64,000 nucleotides of DNA from Lithodes maja (lineage: Eukaryota; Arthropoda; Malacostraca; Decapoda; Lithodidae): the NCBI GenBank assembly GCA_037953745.1, contig JBAKBP010000775.1:62001-126000 (forward strand). Direction: 5' to 3'. The stretch's first letter is position 1, and each line of letters starts with the position of its first letter. The notes beneath the pieces are model-generated. The model searched no databases. It saw only the letters and a program-made list of their open reading frames with translations, and was not told the origin of the DNA. Below, one piece after another: positions 35,460 to 47,120 of the stretch. A program made the position numbers and the translations under genes.

Positions 35460-36000
35460 ACAAGGGGAGGTGTGGTGGAGTGGTCTTGCCACTGGCCTGG
35501 TAATCCAAAGGTCCCGGGTTCAAATCCTGATGTATCAATGGGAAGATATTATTGGGATGGAATTTGTGCTGTACCTAGTATCAGTGCATTACCACAAGCC
35601 CACCGAAACGTCAATAAAATACCCTCATTGTTCCCTGATTAAATAGCACTGTATGAATATTCCCATATTCAAAATATGCTATAGGGGTGCAATGCCTGGT
35701 GAGTTATCTGCTCAACAGGTGGCGTTGTGTGTGTATAAGTGTGAGAGTCCGAGTGTAGGGGGGTGAGACAGTGAAGCACGGGAACGAGGTGGATTCAGAG
35801 ATGGGGTCGTTTCGGGCCATGAGTGAGCACCGTGCCTCATGTGAAGGCAAGATGGCAGGTGCTCGTTGTACTCTACGTGCTTCACATGTCTCACTCCCTA
35901 GACTGGAACAAGACCTCACGGGCTTCACTGTTCATTGTAAAGCGGTGAATGTTAAGGCTCTCAGCCTATGCCCGAGAGGAAGTAAGTTGGAATATAGAAG

Positions 36001-36039
<39 letters not shown>

Positions 36040-36040
36040 T
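35460..36040 (+). mobile_element. tRNA-headed composite SINE, plus copy
   Basis: A-box-like GGTGTGGTGGAGTGGTC and B-box GGGTTCAAATCC near 35465-35530. The body matches the minus copy at 31410-31920, including CCTAGTATCAGTGCATTACC, CTCATTGTTCCCTGATTAAAT and, in the 3' part, GAACAAGACCTCACGGGCTT and CTCAGCCTATGCCCGAGAGG. Ends with an A-run (36001-36015) and (AT)n to about 36038. Confidence 0.75.
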
Positions 36041-36429
36041 GTACCATTACAATAATAATTATTATGACAAAAGAGTACAATATAATTATATCTTTATCTC
36101 ATCTCCTATGTAGCCTGAACGTTAAGGTGTTGACAGCTTATCGTTTCAGAAAATTTAGTGGATGTCATAATTATATTTCTGCATACATATCGCTTTCACT
36201 TATCCATGAGCTTGACTGAAATATGTAAAAATTGGGGACATATCGGTTTAACATTAATTTTGTAAATTGATTTGAATAATTTTCCTCATTATGTGTTAGT
36301 GGAATAATTTTATGTAGTTCATCAAATCAGAACTTATTCACAGATTCCATAGAGACCAAATAACAAATATAAGTGCTGATAAATAAGGGAAATAGTAATG
36401 TGTGTCATTCGTGTATGTGTGTGTAAGGA
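36041..36429. other. AT-rich spacer
   Basis: No gene seen. Confidence 0.5.
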
Positions 36430-37993
36430 TGTGACAATTTGTGTAGTGGTTGTTATAACAGTGGTTGTGTTGGCAGTGGTTGTGTTGGTAGTGGTTGTGT
36501 TGGCAGGGGTTGTGTTGGCAGTTGTGTTGACTGGTTGTGTTGACAGTGGTTTTGTTGACAGGGGTTGTGTTGGCGGTTGTGTTGACAGTGGTTGTGTTGT
36601 CAGTGGTTGTGTTGGTAGTGGTTGTGATGGCAGTGGTTGTGTTGACAGTGGTTGTGTTGACAGTGGTTGTGTTGGTAGTGGTTGTGTTGGCAGTGGTTGT
36701 GTTGGCAGTGGTTGTTTTGGCAGTTTTGTGTTGGTAGTGGTTGTGTTGGCAGTGGTTGTGTTGACAGTGGTTGTGTTGGCGGTGGTTGTGTTGGCGGTGG
36801 TTGTGTTGGCGGTGGTTGTTGTTGGCAATGGTTGTGTTGGTAGTGGTTGTATTGGCAGTGGTTGTGTTGGCAGTTGTGTTGACAGTGGTTGTGTTGTCAG
36901 TGGTTGTGTTGGTAGTGGTTGTGTTGGTAGTGGTTGTGATGGCAGTGGTTGTGTTGGCAGTGGTTGTGTTGACAGTGGTTGTGTTGACAGTGGTTGTGAC
37001 GACAGTGGTTGTGTTGGCAGTGGTTGTGATGGCAGTGGTTGTGATGACAGTGGTTGTGTTGGCAGTGGTTGTGTTGACAGTGGTTGTGTTGGCAGTGGTT
37101 GTGTTGAGAGTGGTTGTGATGACAGTGGTTGTGATGACAGTGGTTGTGTTGGCAGTGGTTGTGTTGTCAGTGGTTGTGTTGTCAGTGGTTGTATTGTCAG
37201 TGGTTGTGTTGGCAGTGGTTGTGTTGGCAGTGGTTGTGTTGTCATTGGTTGTGTTGGTAGTGGTTGTGCAGGTAGTGGTTGTGTTGGTAGTGGTTGTGTT
37301 GGTAGTGGTTGTGATGCAAGTGGTTGTGTTGGCAGTGGTTGTGTTGGCAGTGGTTGTGTTGACAGTGGTTGTGTTGGCCGTGGTTGTGTTGGCGTGGTTG
37401 TGTTGGCAGTGGTTGTGTTGACAGTGGTTGTGTTGACAGTGGTTGTGTTGGCCGTGGTTGTGTTGGCAGTGGTTGTGTTGACAGTGGTTGTGTTGACAGT
37501 GGTTGTGTTGGCGTGGTTGTGTTGGCAGTGGTTGTGTTGGCAGTGGTTGTGTTGACAGTGGTTGTGTTGGCGTGGTTGTGTTGGCGTGGTTGTGTTGGCA
37601 GTGGTTGTGTTGGCAGTGGTTGTGTTGGCAGTGGTTGTGTTGACAGTGGTTGTGTTGGCAGTGGTTGTGTTGGCCGTGGTTGTGTTGGCCGTGGTTGTGT
37701 TGGCAGTGGTTGTGTTGACAGTGGTTGTGTTGGCGTGGTTGTGTTGACAGTGGTTGTGTTGGCGTGGTTGTGTTGGCAGTGGTTGTGTTGGCGTGGTTGT
37801 GTTGGCAGTGGTTGTGTTGGCGTGGTTGTGTTGGCGTGGTTGTGTTGGCAGTGGTTGTGTTGGCAGTGGTTGTGTTGGCAGTGGTTGTGTTGGCGTGGTT
37901 GTGTTGGCAGTGGTTGTGTTGGCGTGGTTGTGTTGGCAGTGGTTGTGTTGGCGTGGTTGTGTTGGCAGTGGTTGTGTTGGTAGTGGTTGTGTT
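36430..37993. repeat. 1.56-kb minisatellite of 14-15-bp units
   Basis: About 105 copies of GTTGTGTTGGCAGTG and variants (GGCAG, GACAG, GTCAG, GGTAG at the variable spot; a 14-bp GGCGTG form is common in the right third). Because the unit lacks stops, long open frames appear on both strands (for example 561 residues of an NTTTA repeat on minus, a CVGSG repeat on plus). These are products of composition, not genes. Confidence 0.95.
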
Positions 37994-38051
37994 TTTCAGA
38001 ACAAACATTTTTACTAATGCCAATTTCGTTTACTATAATCTTAATATTTAT

Positions 38052-38262
38052 TTAACCCTTTAGTTACCGGTGACGTGTTTTCTATTTGTTTTTAGAGAAA
38101 TTTAGAACATTTTATGAAGTTTAGGAAGGATATATGGTAGCTAACAAGGTTACTTAAGATAGTCTATAGCCTTTTAATGGTTAGACGTCATTCCTAAGCT
38201 TAAATCGTCTAATTATTACCCGAATATAATGAAATGAATGTCACCGGTACTGTCTGGGTTAA
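38052..38262. mobile_element. TTAA MITE family C, copy 1
   Basis: 211 bp from TTAA to TTAA. Starts TTAACCCTTTAGTTACCGG and ends CACCGGTACTGTCTGGGTTAA, so the ends are imperfect inverted repeats. Internal inverted words TTAGGAAGGAT and ATTCCTAAGC make it close to palindromic. Confidence 0.85.
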
Positions 38263-38404
38263 TGAAGTACACACACACACACACACACACAGACCCACAC
38301 GTTTAGTATATTTTAGAAAGTACACATTTTTTTAAGTTGGAGTTATAATAACCAAAAGGTAAAAATTAAATTGTTGTAACTGAGTGGAAATTACTCAACA
38401 CAGC

Positions 38405-38616
38405 TTAACCCTTTGAGTACCAGCGACGTGTTATATTATATTCTAGCTATATTTAACGATATTATGCAGCTTAGGAAGGATCTGTGGTAGTTAAAAGGGT
38501 TGGTTGAGAAAGTTTGAAGCCTTATTATTGCTCGAGGTCCTTCCTAAGCTGAACGAAATCGTCTAATAGTTGCCAGAATACGATGAAAAAGACGTCACTG
38601 GTACTGTGCGGGTTAA
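38405..38616. mobile_element. TTAA MITE family C, copy 2
   Basis: 212 bp, same orientation and plan as the copy 140 bp to its left: starts TTAACCCTTTGAGTACCAG, ends CACTGGTACTGTGCGGGTTAA, with TTAGGAAGGAT and CTTCCTAAGC inside. (CA)n at 38269-38292 lies between the two. Confidence 0.85.
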
Positions 38617-38962
38617 ATTATTTTGTCAATAGCTTTCAAATTAAAATGTCCAATTATCCTTCCTTTTCAAGGTATTTACCTAATTTCATCATACTATTCT
38701 GGCCTTCCAATGTTCCTTCAACTTCAACAATAATTATCCTTTTACGCCTTTCTCCTATATTTCCTCATCTTGCTTTCAGAAGTCACCACTGTAAAAAAGT
38801 GCTGAGCTAAGGTGGAATTGCGATGCCTTTCAGAATCTAAATTATCACACACTTCACTTCCCAACTTTCTTAATGTCTCACACAAATTAAGTTTCTTTAT
38901 GTCAGTGACAGCTTGAGGCAGGGACACAGTGGAACATGATCGTTAGTGAACCTAATGATGGT

Positions 38963-39026
<64 letters not shown>

Positions 39027-39153
39027 ATGTCTTGAAAGAGTACCAATATTAGCTGAATGGTTATACAATTAACTATTGGGAACTTAAGATATTGTTCGTG
39101 TTAATATCAACTCCGTAGCATGATAGAGTTTTCAGCTACTATATATGTTATAT
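38617..39153. repeat. Spacer with (GA)n at 38966-39024
   Basis: No gene supported; a long GA microsatellite is the only feature. Confidence 0.6.
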
Positions 39154-39911
39154 CCATAGACTCCTTTAACCCCTTATTGGCGGGCTAGGTGGTCTATTTG
39201 ACCGTAGCGCCCAGCGGGGTGTTTTTACCCTAAATAGGGTTGTTTACGTGATCATTTTCATGCCTAAATAAGACCCAGAGCGTAAAACAAGTATCTATCC
39301 CTGAAAGATAGATTAAAAAATCTACCAAAAATTACCAAAATTCACTAATTTGACCTTGAAATATGACCTATTAACCTTGAAGATGACCCAGATGGTGTTG
39401 GAAATGTCGCTAGTGAGCTCGCCGTCCTCAAAAAACCCTATTTGGACCCCGAGATCGTGTCTCTAACCCTTATAGAAGTCATTTTAGCCCAGGACTCAAG
39501 TTAATCCTTCATACTCAAGTTACAAACCCCGAGCATGGGAGGTTTCAGTCCTTGTTTAAAGGAGTCTATGGATAATAAATATCAAATTTGGACAGCTCTA
39601 CAAACTTGCCTCTTATTACAATCAGCCATCTCTCACTGTTTATGAGTTAGACACAAAAAACGGGCAAAAATTACCAAAATTCACTAATTTGACCTTGAAA
39701 TATGACCTTTTGACCTTGAAGATGACCCCAGGTGGTGTTGAAAATGTTGCTAGTGAGCTCGCCATCCTCAAAAACCCCTATTTGGTCCCCGAGATCGTGT
39801 CTCTAGCCCTTCTAGAAGTCATTTTAGCCCAGGACTCAAGTTAATCCTTCAGACTCAAGTTACAAACCCCGAGGTCGTGATGTTCTAGTCCTTCTTTAAA
39901 GGAGTCTATGG
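39154..39911. repeat. Tandem 240-bp duplication with CCATAGACTCC ends and a nested MITE A piece
   Basis: 39332-39571 and 39671-39911 are about 93-95 percent alike by eye (offset 339). Both end TTTAAAGGAGTCTATGG, and its reverse complement CCATAGACTCCTTTAA starts at 39154. A family A MITE fragment (39166-39311) sits in that left end at its TTAA. Probably an unknown inverted-repeat element with an internal duplication. Confidence 0.6.
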
Positions 39912-40419
39912 TTATATCACAAAATATAGCAACTCCCCCTTGAGGAGCGCTACCTTGTTCTTGTTTGTTGGTTGGAGGGCTGTGTGGGCAGGCCCAATTA
40001 ACCCTGCCGCAGACCAAGAGGAGCGCTACCCCATCAATCACTGCTACAAAATAACACAGCTCCCCCACCTGCCCGATCTAAAGCCACCACTCCTTCACCC
40101 AATAATCTACTCTTGGCAACTCGGCCGGAAGAGGCTGCCACTTTGCCGCTACCCGCCAGAGACAGGGCGTCACCAGCAGTGACGTCCCGAGTCAACACAT
40201 CACCAGATTGGTCCCTAGAGAGGGTACGGTTTCATGAGAGTGCTGCCTCTCCTCACTCCCCCACCCCGACTCCACGGCGAGGACACACTGGCAAAACACC
40301 AGACCTCCCATCGCCATGCCCTCTTTTCACTCAACCTGCTGGATCCAGGTGCCAACAAAATTCAAGATAGGAGGGTATCAGGAGCAGCAGGCGATATCTC
40401 AATCTCCCCCCTATAATCC
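39912..40419. other. GC-richer unassigned sequence
   Basis: GAGGAGCGCTACC occurs twice (39952 and 40018). Several overlapping short frames but no family resemblance; I do not call a gene. Confidence 0.4.
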
Positions 40420-40625
40420 CAGAGTGTTTTTGGCCTCAAAGGTGTTTTTTAGCCCCAAACGAGTGATTTTCGACCTCATACAGTGCTTTTGGCCTGACCC
40501 CGAGTGCTTTTTGGCCTCACCAAGTGCTTTTGGCCTCAACCGAGTTATTTTCACCTCGGCAGTGCTTTTGGCCTGATCCTGAGTGTTGTCCGGCCTCATA
40601 GAGTGCTTTTGGCCTCAAAACACCT
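40420..40625. repeat. Degenerate minisatellite of about 27-30-bp units
   Basis: About eight copies of a unit like GAGTGCTTTTGGCCTCA with varied joints. Confidence 0.8.
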
Positions 40626-40779
40626 TTAGCAGCTAAACCTGGATAAGGAAATAATTAAGAGACGCATAAACTTGACTTCGACTATGCTATCAGGTCCCTT
40701 CTAATGTAAATATATATTATGTGCCATTGTTAAAACACACATGCACTCTTTCATTCATTTGAAAATATATTTGCCTAGT

Positions 40780-42487
40780 GGGTTTCCCTTCTCCTTAACA
40801 TAAATAGGATAGAGGGTTGAGTGTCTTTTAGACTGCCGTGGTGTAGTTGATTAAAGCGTCGGCTATCGTCCTGACGGTCGGCAGTTCGAACCCCACTGAG
40901 AGATTAGAAATATTTAGTGGCTCACGTGTATTTGTGACATATACTCAATATTTGTAACTCTCATGCTTGGTGGGTTAGAATTTAATTAAATCAATTTCGG
41001 CCCGAGTTGCGTCGGGACACTCAGAAATCCTTGTATGGTATTCTGGAATATGGATCCTACGACTAGGTATGAATTGAAAATATTTTCGCCTAGTGGGTTT
41101 CCCTTTTCCTTAGCATAAATAGGATAGAGGGTTGAGTGTCCTTTAGACTGCCGTGGTGTAGTTGATTAAAGCGCCGGCTATCGTCCTGACGGTCGGCGGT
41201 TCGAACCCCACTGAGACATTAGAAACATTTAGTGGCTCAAGTGTATTTGTGATATACTGTATACTCAATATTTGTAACTCTCATGCTTGGTGGGTTAGAA
41301 TTAAATGAAATCAATTTCGTCCCGAGTTGCATTGGGACACTCAGAAATCCTTGTATGGTATTCTGGAATATGGATCCTACGACTAGGTATGAATTGAAAA
41401 TATATTCGCCCAGTGGGTTTCCCTTCTCCTTAACATGAATAGGATAGAGGGTTGAGTGTCTTTTAGACTGCCGTTGTGTAGTTAATTAAAGCGTCGGCTA
41501 TCGTCCTGACGGTCGGCGGTTCGAACCCCACTGAGAGATTAGAAACATTTAGTGGCTCACCTGTATTTGTGATATATACTCAATATTTGTAACTCTCATG
41601 ATTGGTGGGATAGAATTAAATTAAATCAATTTCGGCCCGAGTTGTGTCGGGACACTCAGAAATCCTTGTATGGTATTCTGGAATATGGATCCTACGACTA
41701 GGTATGAATTGAAAATATATTCGCCTAGTGGGTTTCCCTTCTCCTTAACATAAATAGGAGAGAGGGTTGAGTGTCTTTTAGACTGCCGTGGTGTAGTTGA
41801 TTAAAGCGTCGGCTATCGTCCTGACGGTCGGCGGTTCGAACCCCACTGAGAGATTAGAAACATTTAGTGGCTCACGTGTATTTGTGATATATATACTCAA
41901 TATTTGTAACTCTCATGCTTGGTGGGTTAGAATTAAATTAAATCTATTTCGGCCCGAGTTGCGTCGGAACACTCAGAAATCCTTGTATGGTATTCTGGAA
42001 TATGGATCCTACGACTAGGTATGAATTGAAAATATATTCGCCTAGTGGGTTTCCCTTCTCCTTAACATAAATAGGATAGAGAGTTGAGTGTCTTTTAGAC
42101 TGCCGTGGTGTAGTTGATTAAAGCGTCGGCTATTGTCCTGATGGTCGGCGGTTCGAACCCCACTGAGAGATTAGAAACATTTAGTGGCTCACGTGTATTT
42201 GTGATATATACTCAATATTTGTAACTCTCATGCTTGGTGGGTTAGAATTAAATTAAATCAATTTCGGCCCGAGTTGCGTCGGGACACTCAGAAATCCTTG
42301 TATGGTATTCTGGAATATGGATCCTACGACTAGGTATGAATTGAAAATATATTCGCCCAGTGGGTTTCCCTTCTCCTTAGCATAAATAGGATAGAGGGTT
42401 GAGTGTCTTTTAGACTGCCGTGGTGTAGTTGATTAAAGCGTCGGCTGTCGTCCTGACAGTCGGCGGTTCGAACCCCACTGAGAGATT

Positions 42488-42488
<1 letters not shown>
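40780..42488 (+). repeat. Six-unit tandem array of a tRNA-like SINE
   Basis: GACTGCCGTGGTGTAGTTGA starts at 40831, 41146, 41466 (one G to T), 41781, 42098 and 42413, so the period is 315-320 bp. Each head has an A-box-like TGGTGTAGTTGATTAAAGCG and B box GGTTCGAACCCC. Each body carries TTAGTGGCTCA, GTGGGTTAGAATT, TCGGGACACTCAGAAATCC and TACGACTAGGTATGAATTG. Copies are about 95 percent alike. The sixth is cut after GAGAGATTAGA by (TA)n. Confidence 0.85.
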
Positions 42489-42534
<46 letters not shown>

Positions 42535-42573
42535 GGTATATATATATATATATATACCGGTATATATATATAA
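42489..42573. repeat. (TA)n with two ACCGGT interruptions
   Basis: TA run with TATACCGGTATA at about 42530 and 42555. Confidence 0.9.
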
Positions 42574-43516
42574 GTTTATACATACACATTATCTCTCCCT
42601 GTTCACATATAATCTTTCTTTAGATTGTTTGTGAACCATAATATTGTAACCTGATTGAATTATGAAATATAAACACTTTTAATACAAATTCCATTAAAGA
42701 AATATTCAAATATATAGAGAAGTATAACAAATGAACTAAATTAATATAACTAGATTCTAATACAAATGGAAGGGGCGAGCGAGGAAAACAACATAGACAC
42801 AGATAACAAAGGTGAGATATTACAATAGGAGAGGGAGAGAAAGAGAACATGGCAAACAATTTGCTGATGTCTAGGTTATCCCAACACAACCAACGGTATA
42901 CTGTATATTTATTTTGTTCCTCATCTTTAGGCTTTAGTTATTTATAGTCTGTAGTGTTATTTATTTGACGCCGAGGAACTATCAGATCAATGGGTACGGG
43001 TGAATGATCCAATGGCTGGTAATGACTCAATACATAACCAACTGCACTATATCTAAGTTAACAAAGATAACTAGCACCAAATGATTACCAGTGATCCAAC
43101 ATTAACACAATTACACTTTACCTCAAACAAATATCGGTGGATCGGCAGAAACTTAGACTACGTTATATTAATTCATATGGTTAAAGAGAAATATGGGAAT
43201 GCTGATATTCTACTATTCGCAGACTAATGCAGAACACAATATCAGTTTGGGTAACATAATAAACCCCCCCCCCCCCCATATAAGGACTACAAATAATTTC
43301 GAAAAACTACCTGATGACTACGCGAGATTATAAAAAAGGTGATGGTGGTTGATGATCATAAAATAATGTCAGACCAAGCACATGAACAGTGAGGAAGGGA
43401 AAAACTAACCATGATATGAGAGTGGAACCTGAACGGAGGAAATGTTGATGGTAAGATAATGGAACAGTATACAGTATCTCTCTCGTCTACTCTGTATCTC
43501 TCTTTCACTCACTCTC

Positions 43517-43596
<80 letters not shown>

Positions 43597-43987
43597 TCTC
43601 TCATATATTCGGGCCCAAGATTAGAGAGCGAATCTGGATGTAGTATAATGGACATACATCTTGGTGGTCCAACAAGCTCCCTCAGTGAGAGTACCACTGA
43701 TGATGTTGGCCGAGGTCTTAGAGTTAAGTGTGGGTGTATGTACAGTTGGCCACATTAAATTAATCCACTCTATGATTTTTGACATGGGAGGCAACATAAT
43801 CTGATTGACAGACGTCGTCGGGCATTGCGGTTGTTTATACAAACACCACCAGCTGTTTCAAAACTTAATGCTGCCCCCAACATGTACCTATTGAGTGAGG
43901 GTAATCTATTTATTGTACAGCTGTGTGCATTTATAGGTATGCACCTATATGACATAGTATCGAATGGAAACCAGACAATATAATACT
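42574..43987. repeat. Spacer with C-run and (TC)n
   Basis: C-run at 43265-43278 and a long TC microsatellite at about 43520-43602. No gene supported in this 1.4 kb. Confidence 0.55.
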
Positions 43988-44087
43988 TTAACCCCTCCTG
44001 CCCGGTCGTCATTTTAAAATGACACCGCGGCAGATAGGCAGTAGCCCGGGTGTCATTTAAAAATCTGTAAGCTTGAAAGCCTATTAA
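43988..44087. mobile_element. 100-bp TTAA-to-TTAA fragment
   Basis: Starts TTAACCCCTCCTGCCCGG, like the family B ends, includes a GTCATTTTAAAATGAC palindrome, and shares its right TTAA with the next element. Confidence 0.5.
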
Positions 44088-44571
44088 CCCTCCAGTCCCG
44101 GTTATGTATTATATATATATTCCTCAAAACCCGGGTGTTTTGGCCGAAAAACGTCTAGGCTAGGCTACCGTATATTCGTTAATCAGACTGTTTCCCGCAT
44201 TCCCGCGCATCCCCAAGCGTAGCTGTGTTATTTACCTGTAGAATGGCATTAAGTAGAGCTCTCTAAGTCAACTGGGTGAGCTGTGATGATGATTTCATTG
44301 GAGATAACTTTATGGCCAAAACAGCCACTTTACACCACTTTTCGATACTTAACAACAACATACAGGCACACAAGAACAAGCGACGCTCTCCTTCTTGTGG
44401 CCGGAGATGCGGAGCGTCGGTCCAGCCGGCTGTTGTTTACATGCGTCGGACCGACGCCGCGCACAGCAAGCTCACAGGCTGTGACGTCATGGGTGTTTAA
44501 GAGACCATCCGGGTATCTGTTACATGCTTTTTTATGGGCGTTCAAGAGCCCATCCGTGGTGAGAGGGTTAA
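44084..44571 (+). mobile_element. TTAA MITE family B, full-length copy
   Basis: 488 bp. Starts TTAACCCTCCAGTCCCGG and ends GGTGAGAGGGTTAA. Shares with 6168-6651 the words GAAAAACGTCTAGGC, GTAGAGCTCT, AAGTCAACTGG and CTCCTTCTTG. Non-coding. Confidence 0.75.
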
Positions 44572-44792
44572 GCGTGGTTTGAAAGGCGTGCGTCGAACCG
44601 TATGTAAACAAGCCGGTCGGAGCAATGCGCACCTTCGAAAACAAGGAGACGTCCGACTTTTGTTGTTATTGTTTTGGAGAACAAGAACAAGTCTTTGTTA
44701 TTGTCTGATATTGCTAACATCGCATCGAAACTCTCTCCACGGAAATCGTCATCACAACTGAACCAGTTGACCTAGAGAGCCAGTCTAGATAC
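44568..44792 (-). mobile_element. MITE family B, inverted partial copy cut by the LTR element
   Basis: Read on minus from 44792 it has CTCTCTAGGTCAACTGG, CAGTTGTGATGACGATTTCC and ends TTAACCCTC at the TTAA shared with the copy on its left. It stops exactly at 44793, where the LTR begins, so the LTR lies within or beyond this MITE. Confidence 0.7.
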
Positions 44793-46636
44793 TGTTACGA
44801 CCGGGCACTCGGGTACACTAGGGCTCTTACACAGGACTCGAGTATGGCTCGCTGCCACAACGGAAACACACGATCCCAACCCCAGAGTACTGCCAGCCGA
44901 ACAAAAAACGCCACTACCCTCCAGAGTTCTATCTGCTATAACGGGGTATACAAGAACTCGGTACTAGCGTTTCACACAACAGACTAATAACAAGACGGGA
45001 GTTATCTAGTCTGGTCAACAATCAAACAAAGAAGAAAGTACTACAACACTAAAGAATAGTGTTGGCCGAAGCCGAAGTAATCCACCCTTGAACTAAGAAC
45101 TTAAGAAGTCCTCCACCCTCTACTTCGGATCGGCACTATTACGTTACGTTAAACAATAGTCCTCGAGCATCAAGCAAGGAATCTTCTGATAAGTTAGATG
45201 CTTCTCGAATACTCATAAGAAGTAAGTATCGGATTTTGAACAGCAATTTAATGAATAACTCACTGGTAATTAAAGGCTTTAAATTGACATAAGAAGAATT
45301 ATAAGAATAAGCAATAGGATATGGCAAACATTAAGAAGAAGTACTCCGACAATGCACTGGCAATAGCCTACTAAGATTGTGCTCGTGGGCCACTAATCTC
45401 TGAAGTAGCTAAGCGTGCCACACATGAAATCAATAGTGCATAAACAATAATATACATAAGGAGAAGCTTCAATACTATGCTGTATCTGCTGGTCGAGCAA
45501 AGTCTAGCTGGGATACATAAGGTTAAGAGACAATGGCTGAGCAAGCGGCTCGTAGCCTAGCGAGGTCCTTAAGACTGTGCGGCCAAATTACGTTAATTGA
45601 CGGGATGCTCTCTTGAGAGATCCAGATCACTAGTATCTGGTTCTCTCCTGGCGATCCTCTCAAAGTCAAGCAAATGAGATAGCACAGTGTTGGGTGGCAG
45701 AGGCAAAAGCCCTCACTCGCAACACAGTGCTAAACTCCCACGGTACACAGTCAGAAAGACCACCTAGGCGTTCCACGTCTCCGTTGCAATTGTACTGGTT
45801 CAACCGCAACCTAGTACTCATAGGAAATCACAACTCAGAAACCCTATCCCAGTCTAGCATTGCCTAAACCAGCAGAAAACAGGAACATGAATAATCGCAC
45901 ACAGGGAAATGCATATACGAGTGCAACAAACATCAATCAATCCTATTCTAGTTAACCCTTCCAAAAATAGGCTATCTAACAGGCACTTATCTCGTGAGAA
46001 CTCAAGCGATAATACTTTGGCTGACTAAATCTGCACCAAAGGGGTCATTGGTTAAAAAGGGACGAGAAGAGAAGAAGATAGGCTGTTCAGAGAGTAGAGA
46101 AAGTTCACATCAGTCGGAAGAATATGGATAGTTGCAAGGGATATGAGAAGTCGCTCTGCCTGATGAGTTCTAAAGAATGGTGGCAAGAACCTCTCTTTTT
46201 ATACTCGGCCCTCTAGCGGCATATCTCAAACTACTTAAGGACCGCCCACTGGCAATCATGACGTCATATTCTCTCAATCTGGGATCGACAAAGGATTTCC
46301 CACGCGCTGAGAAGGAGGAGGGAGGAGGGAGGAGGGAATTAGGCCTACCTGCAGCGTGGCGCACTCACTGTTCCCCCCGTTACGCACTCTCTCTCCTCTC
46401 ATCATTACCAATAAGTCCCACACACAACACTTATAACTAATGATTTAAAATAGAACTCGTTGACTTAGAAGAAAACAAAATACATAATTATAATACTTAT
46501 AGTACAACGGTTCACATAAACTGAGTTAGGAAACTCTACACAGACTACAGCCAAAGTTCCTGCCCTGACGATCCTAGCGAGAGTGGGGCCTGACTGAGCG
46601 TTCTGTACAGCATGCTCATACTCGGCATGCGTCACA
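44793..46636 (-). repeat. 3' LTR of the gypsy-like element
   Basis: 1844 bp, nearly identical to 51183-53026. Contains no gene; AT-moderate with a GGAGGAGGGAGGAGGGA tract near 46315. Confidence 0.9.
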
Positions 46637-47120
46637 CCTCCCCCAAGATTTTACTTGCTCAACCCTGAGCTAAAATCTGACACACAGAACCTCATCAAAC
46701 CCCTCACACCCAGCGACCGCATGGCACTTAAACAACGCTGAGTTTATCACTAAAACACATCTTATAAAAAAAAAATCACATTTTATAACTCCTCCCAACA
46801 ATAGCAAAAGACACAATATCATGCTCCCAGAGCGAGCTTACAGCAGCTCAGCCGTTTGATAGTTCGTGGACTACTCAAACTTAATAGGCTATGACAAACT
46901 TATACAATTATCTATATCAAAAAGAAAGAGTTTTTTTATGATTTTTATATTTTAATATGTTTTTTCCGGCTGCACTATAAGGGCAGCCTATTTTTTTCTT
47001 CTATACCAAACGCTCAACTCCTGCTTTACGACCCAATACGCTGGGCTACAACCGCGAGCCAACAAGCACCAAGCGCAAAATACTACTCAAACTAAAGCAG
47101 GAGGCTACCCGTGTGTCAAT
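46637..47120 (-). other. Element 3' non-coding region with polypurine tract
   Basis: Between the ORF stop and the 3' LTR. The tract at 46637-46647 (minus sense TTGGGGGAGG) fits a plus-strand primer. No integrase-like frame is seen here. Confidence 0.6.

Noticed and set aside
36338..38023. Long open frames (561 residues on minus, 385 on plus) in the minisatellite
   Set aside because: They follow from a stop-free 14-15-bp unit; several frames on both strands are open at once and flanks show no exon-like sequence.
39912..40419. Host exon in a GC-richer stretch
   Set aside because: Several short overlapping frames but no splice-framed ORF, no conserved motif and no codon pattern I could defend.
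40780..42488. CRISPR-like array
   Set aside because: Unit is over 300 bp with no unique spacers, in a eukaryotic setting; it is a SINE tandem.
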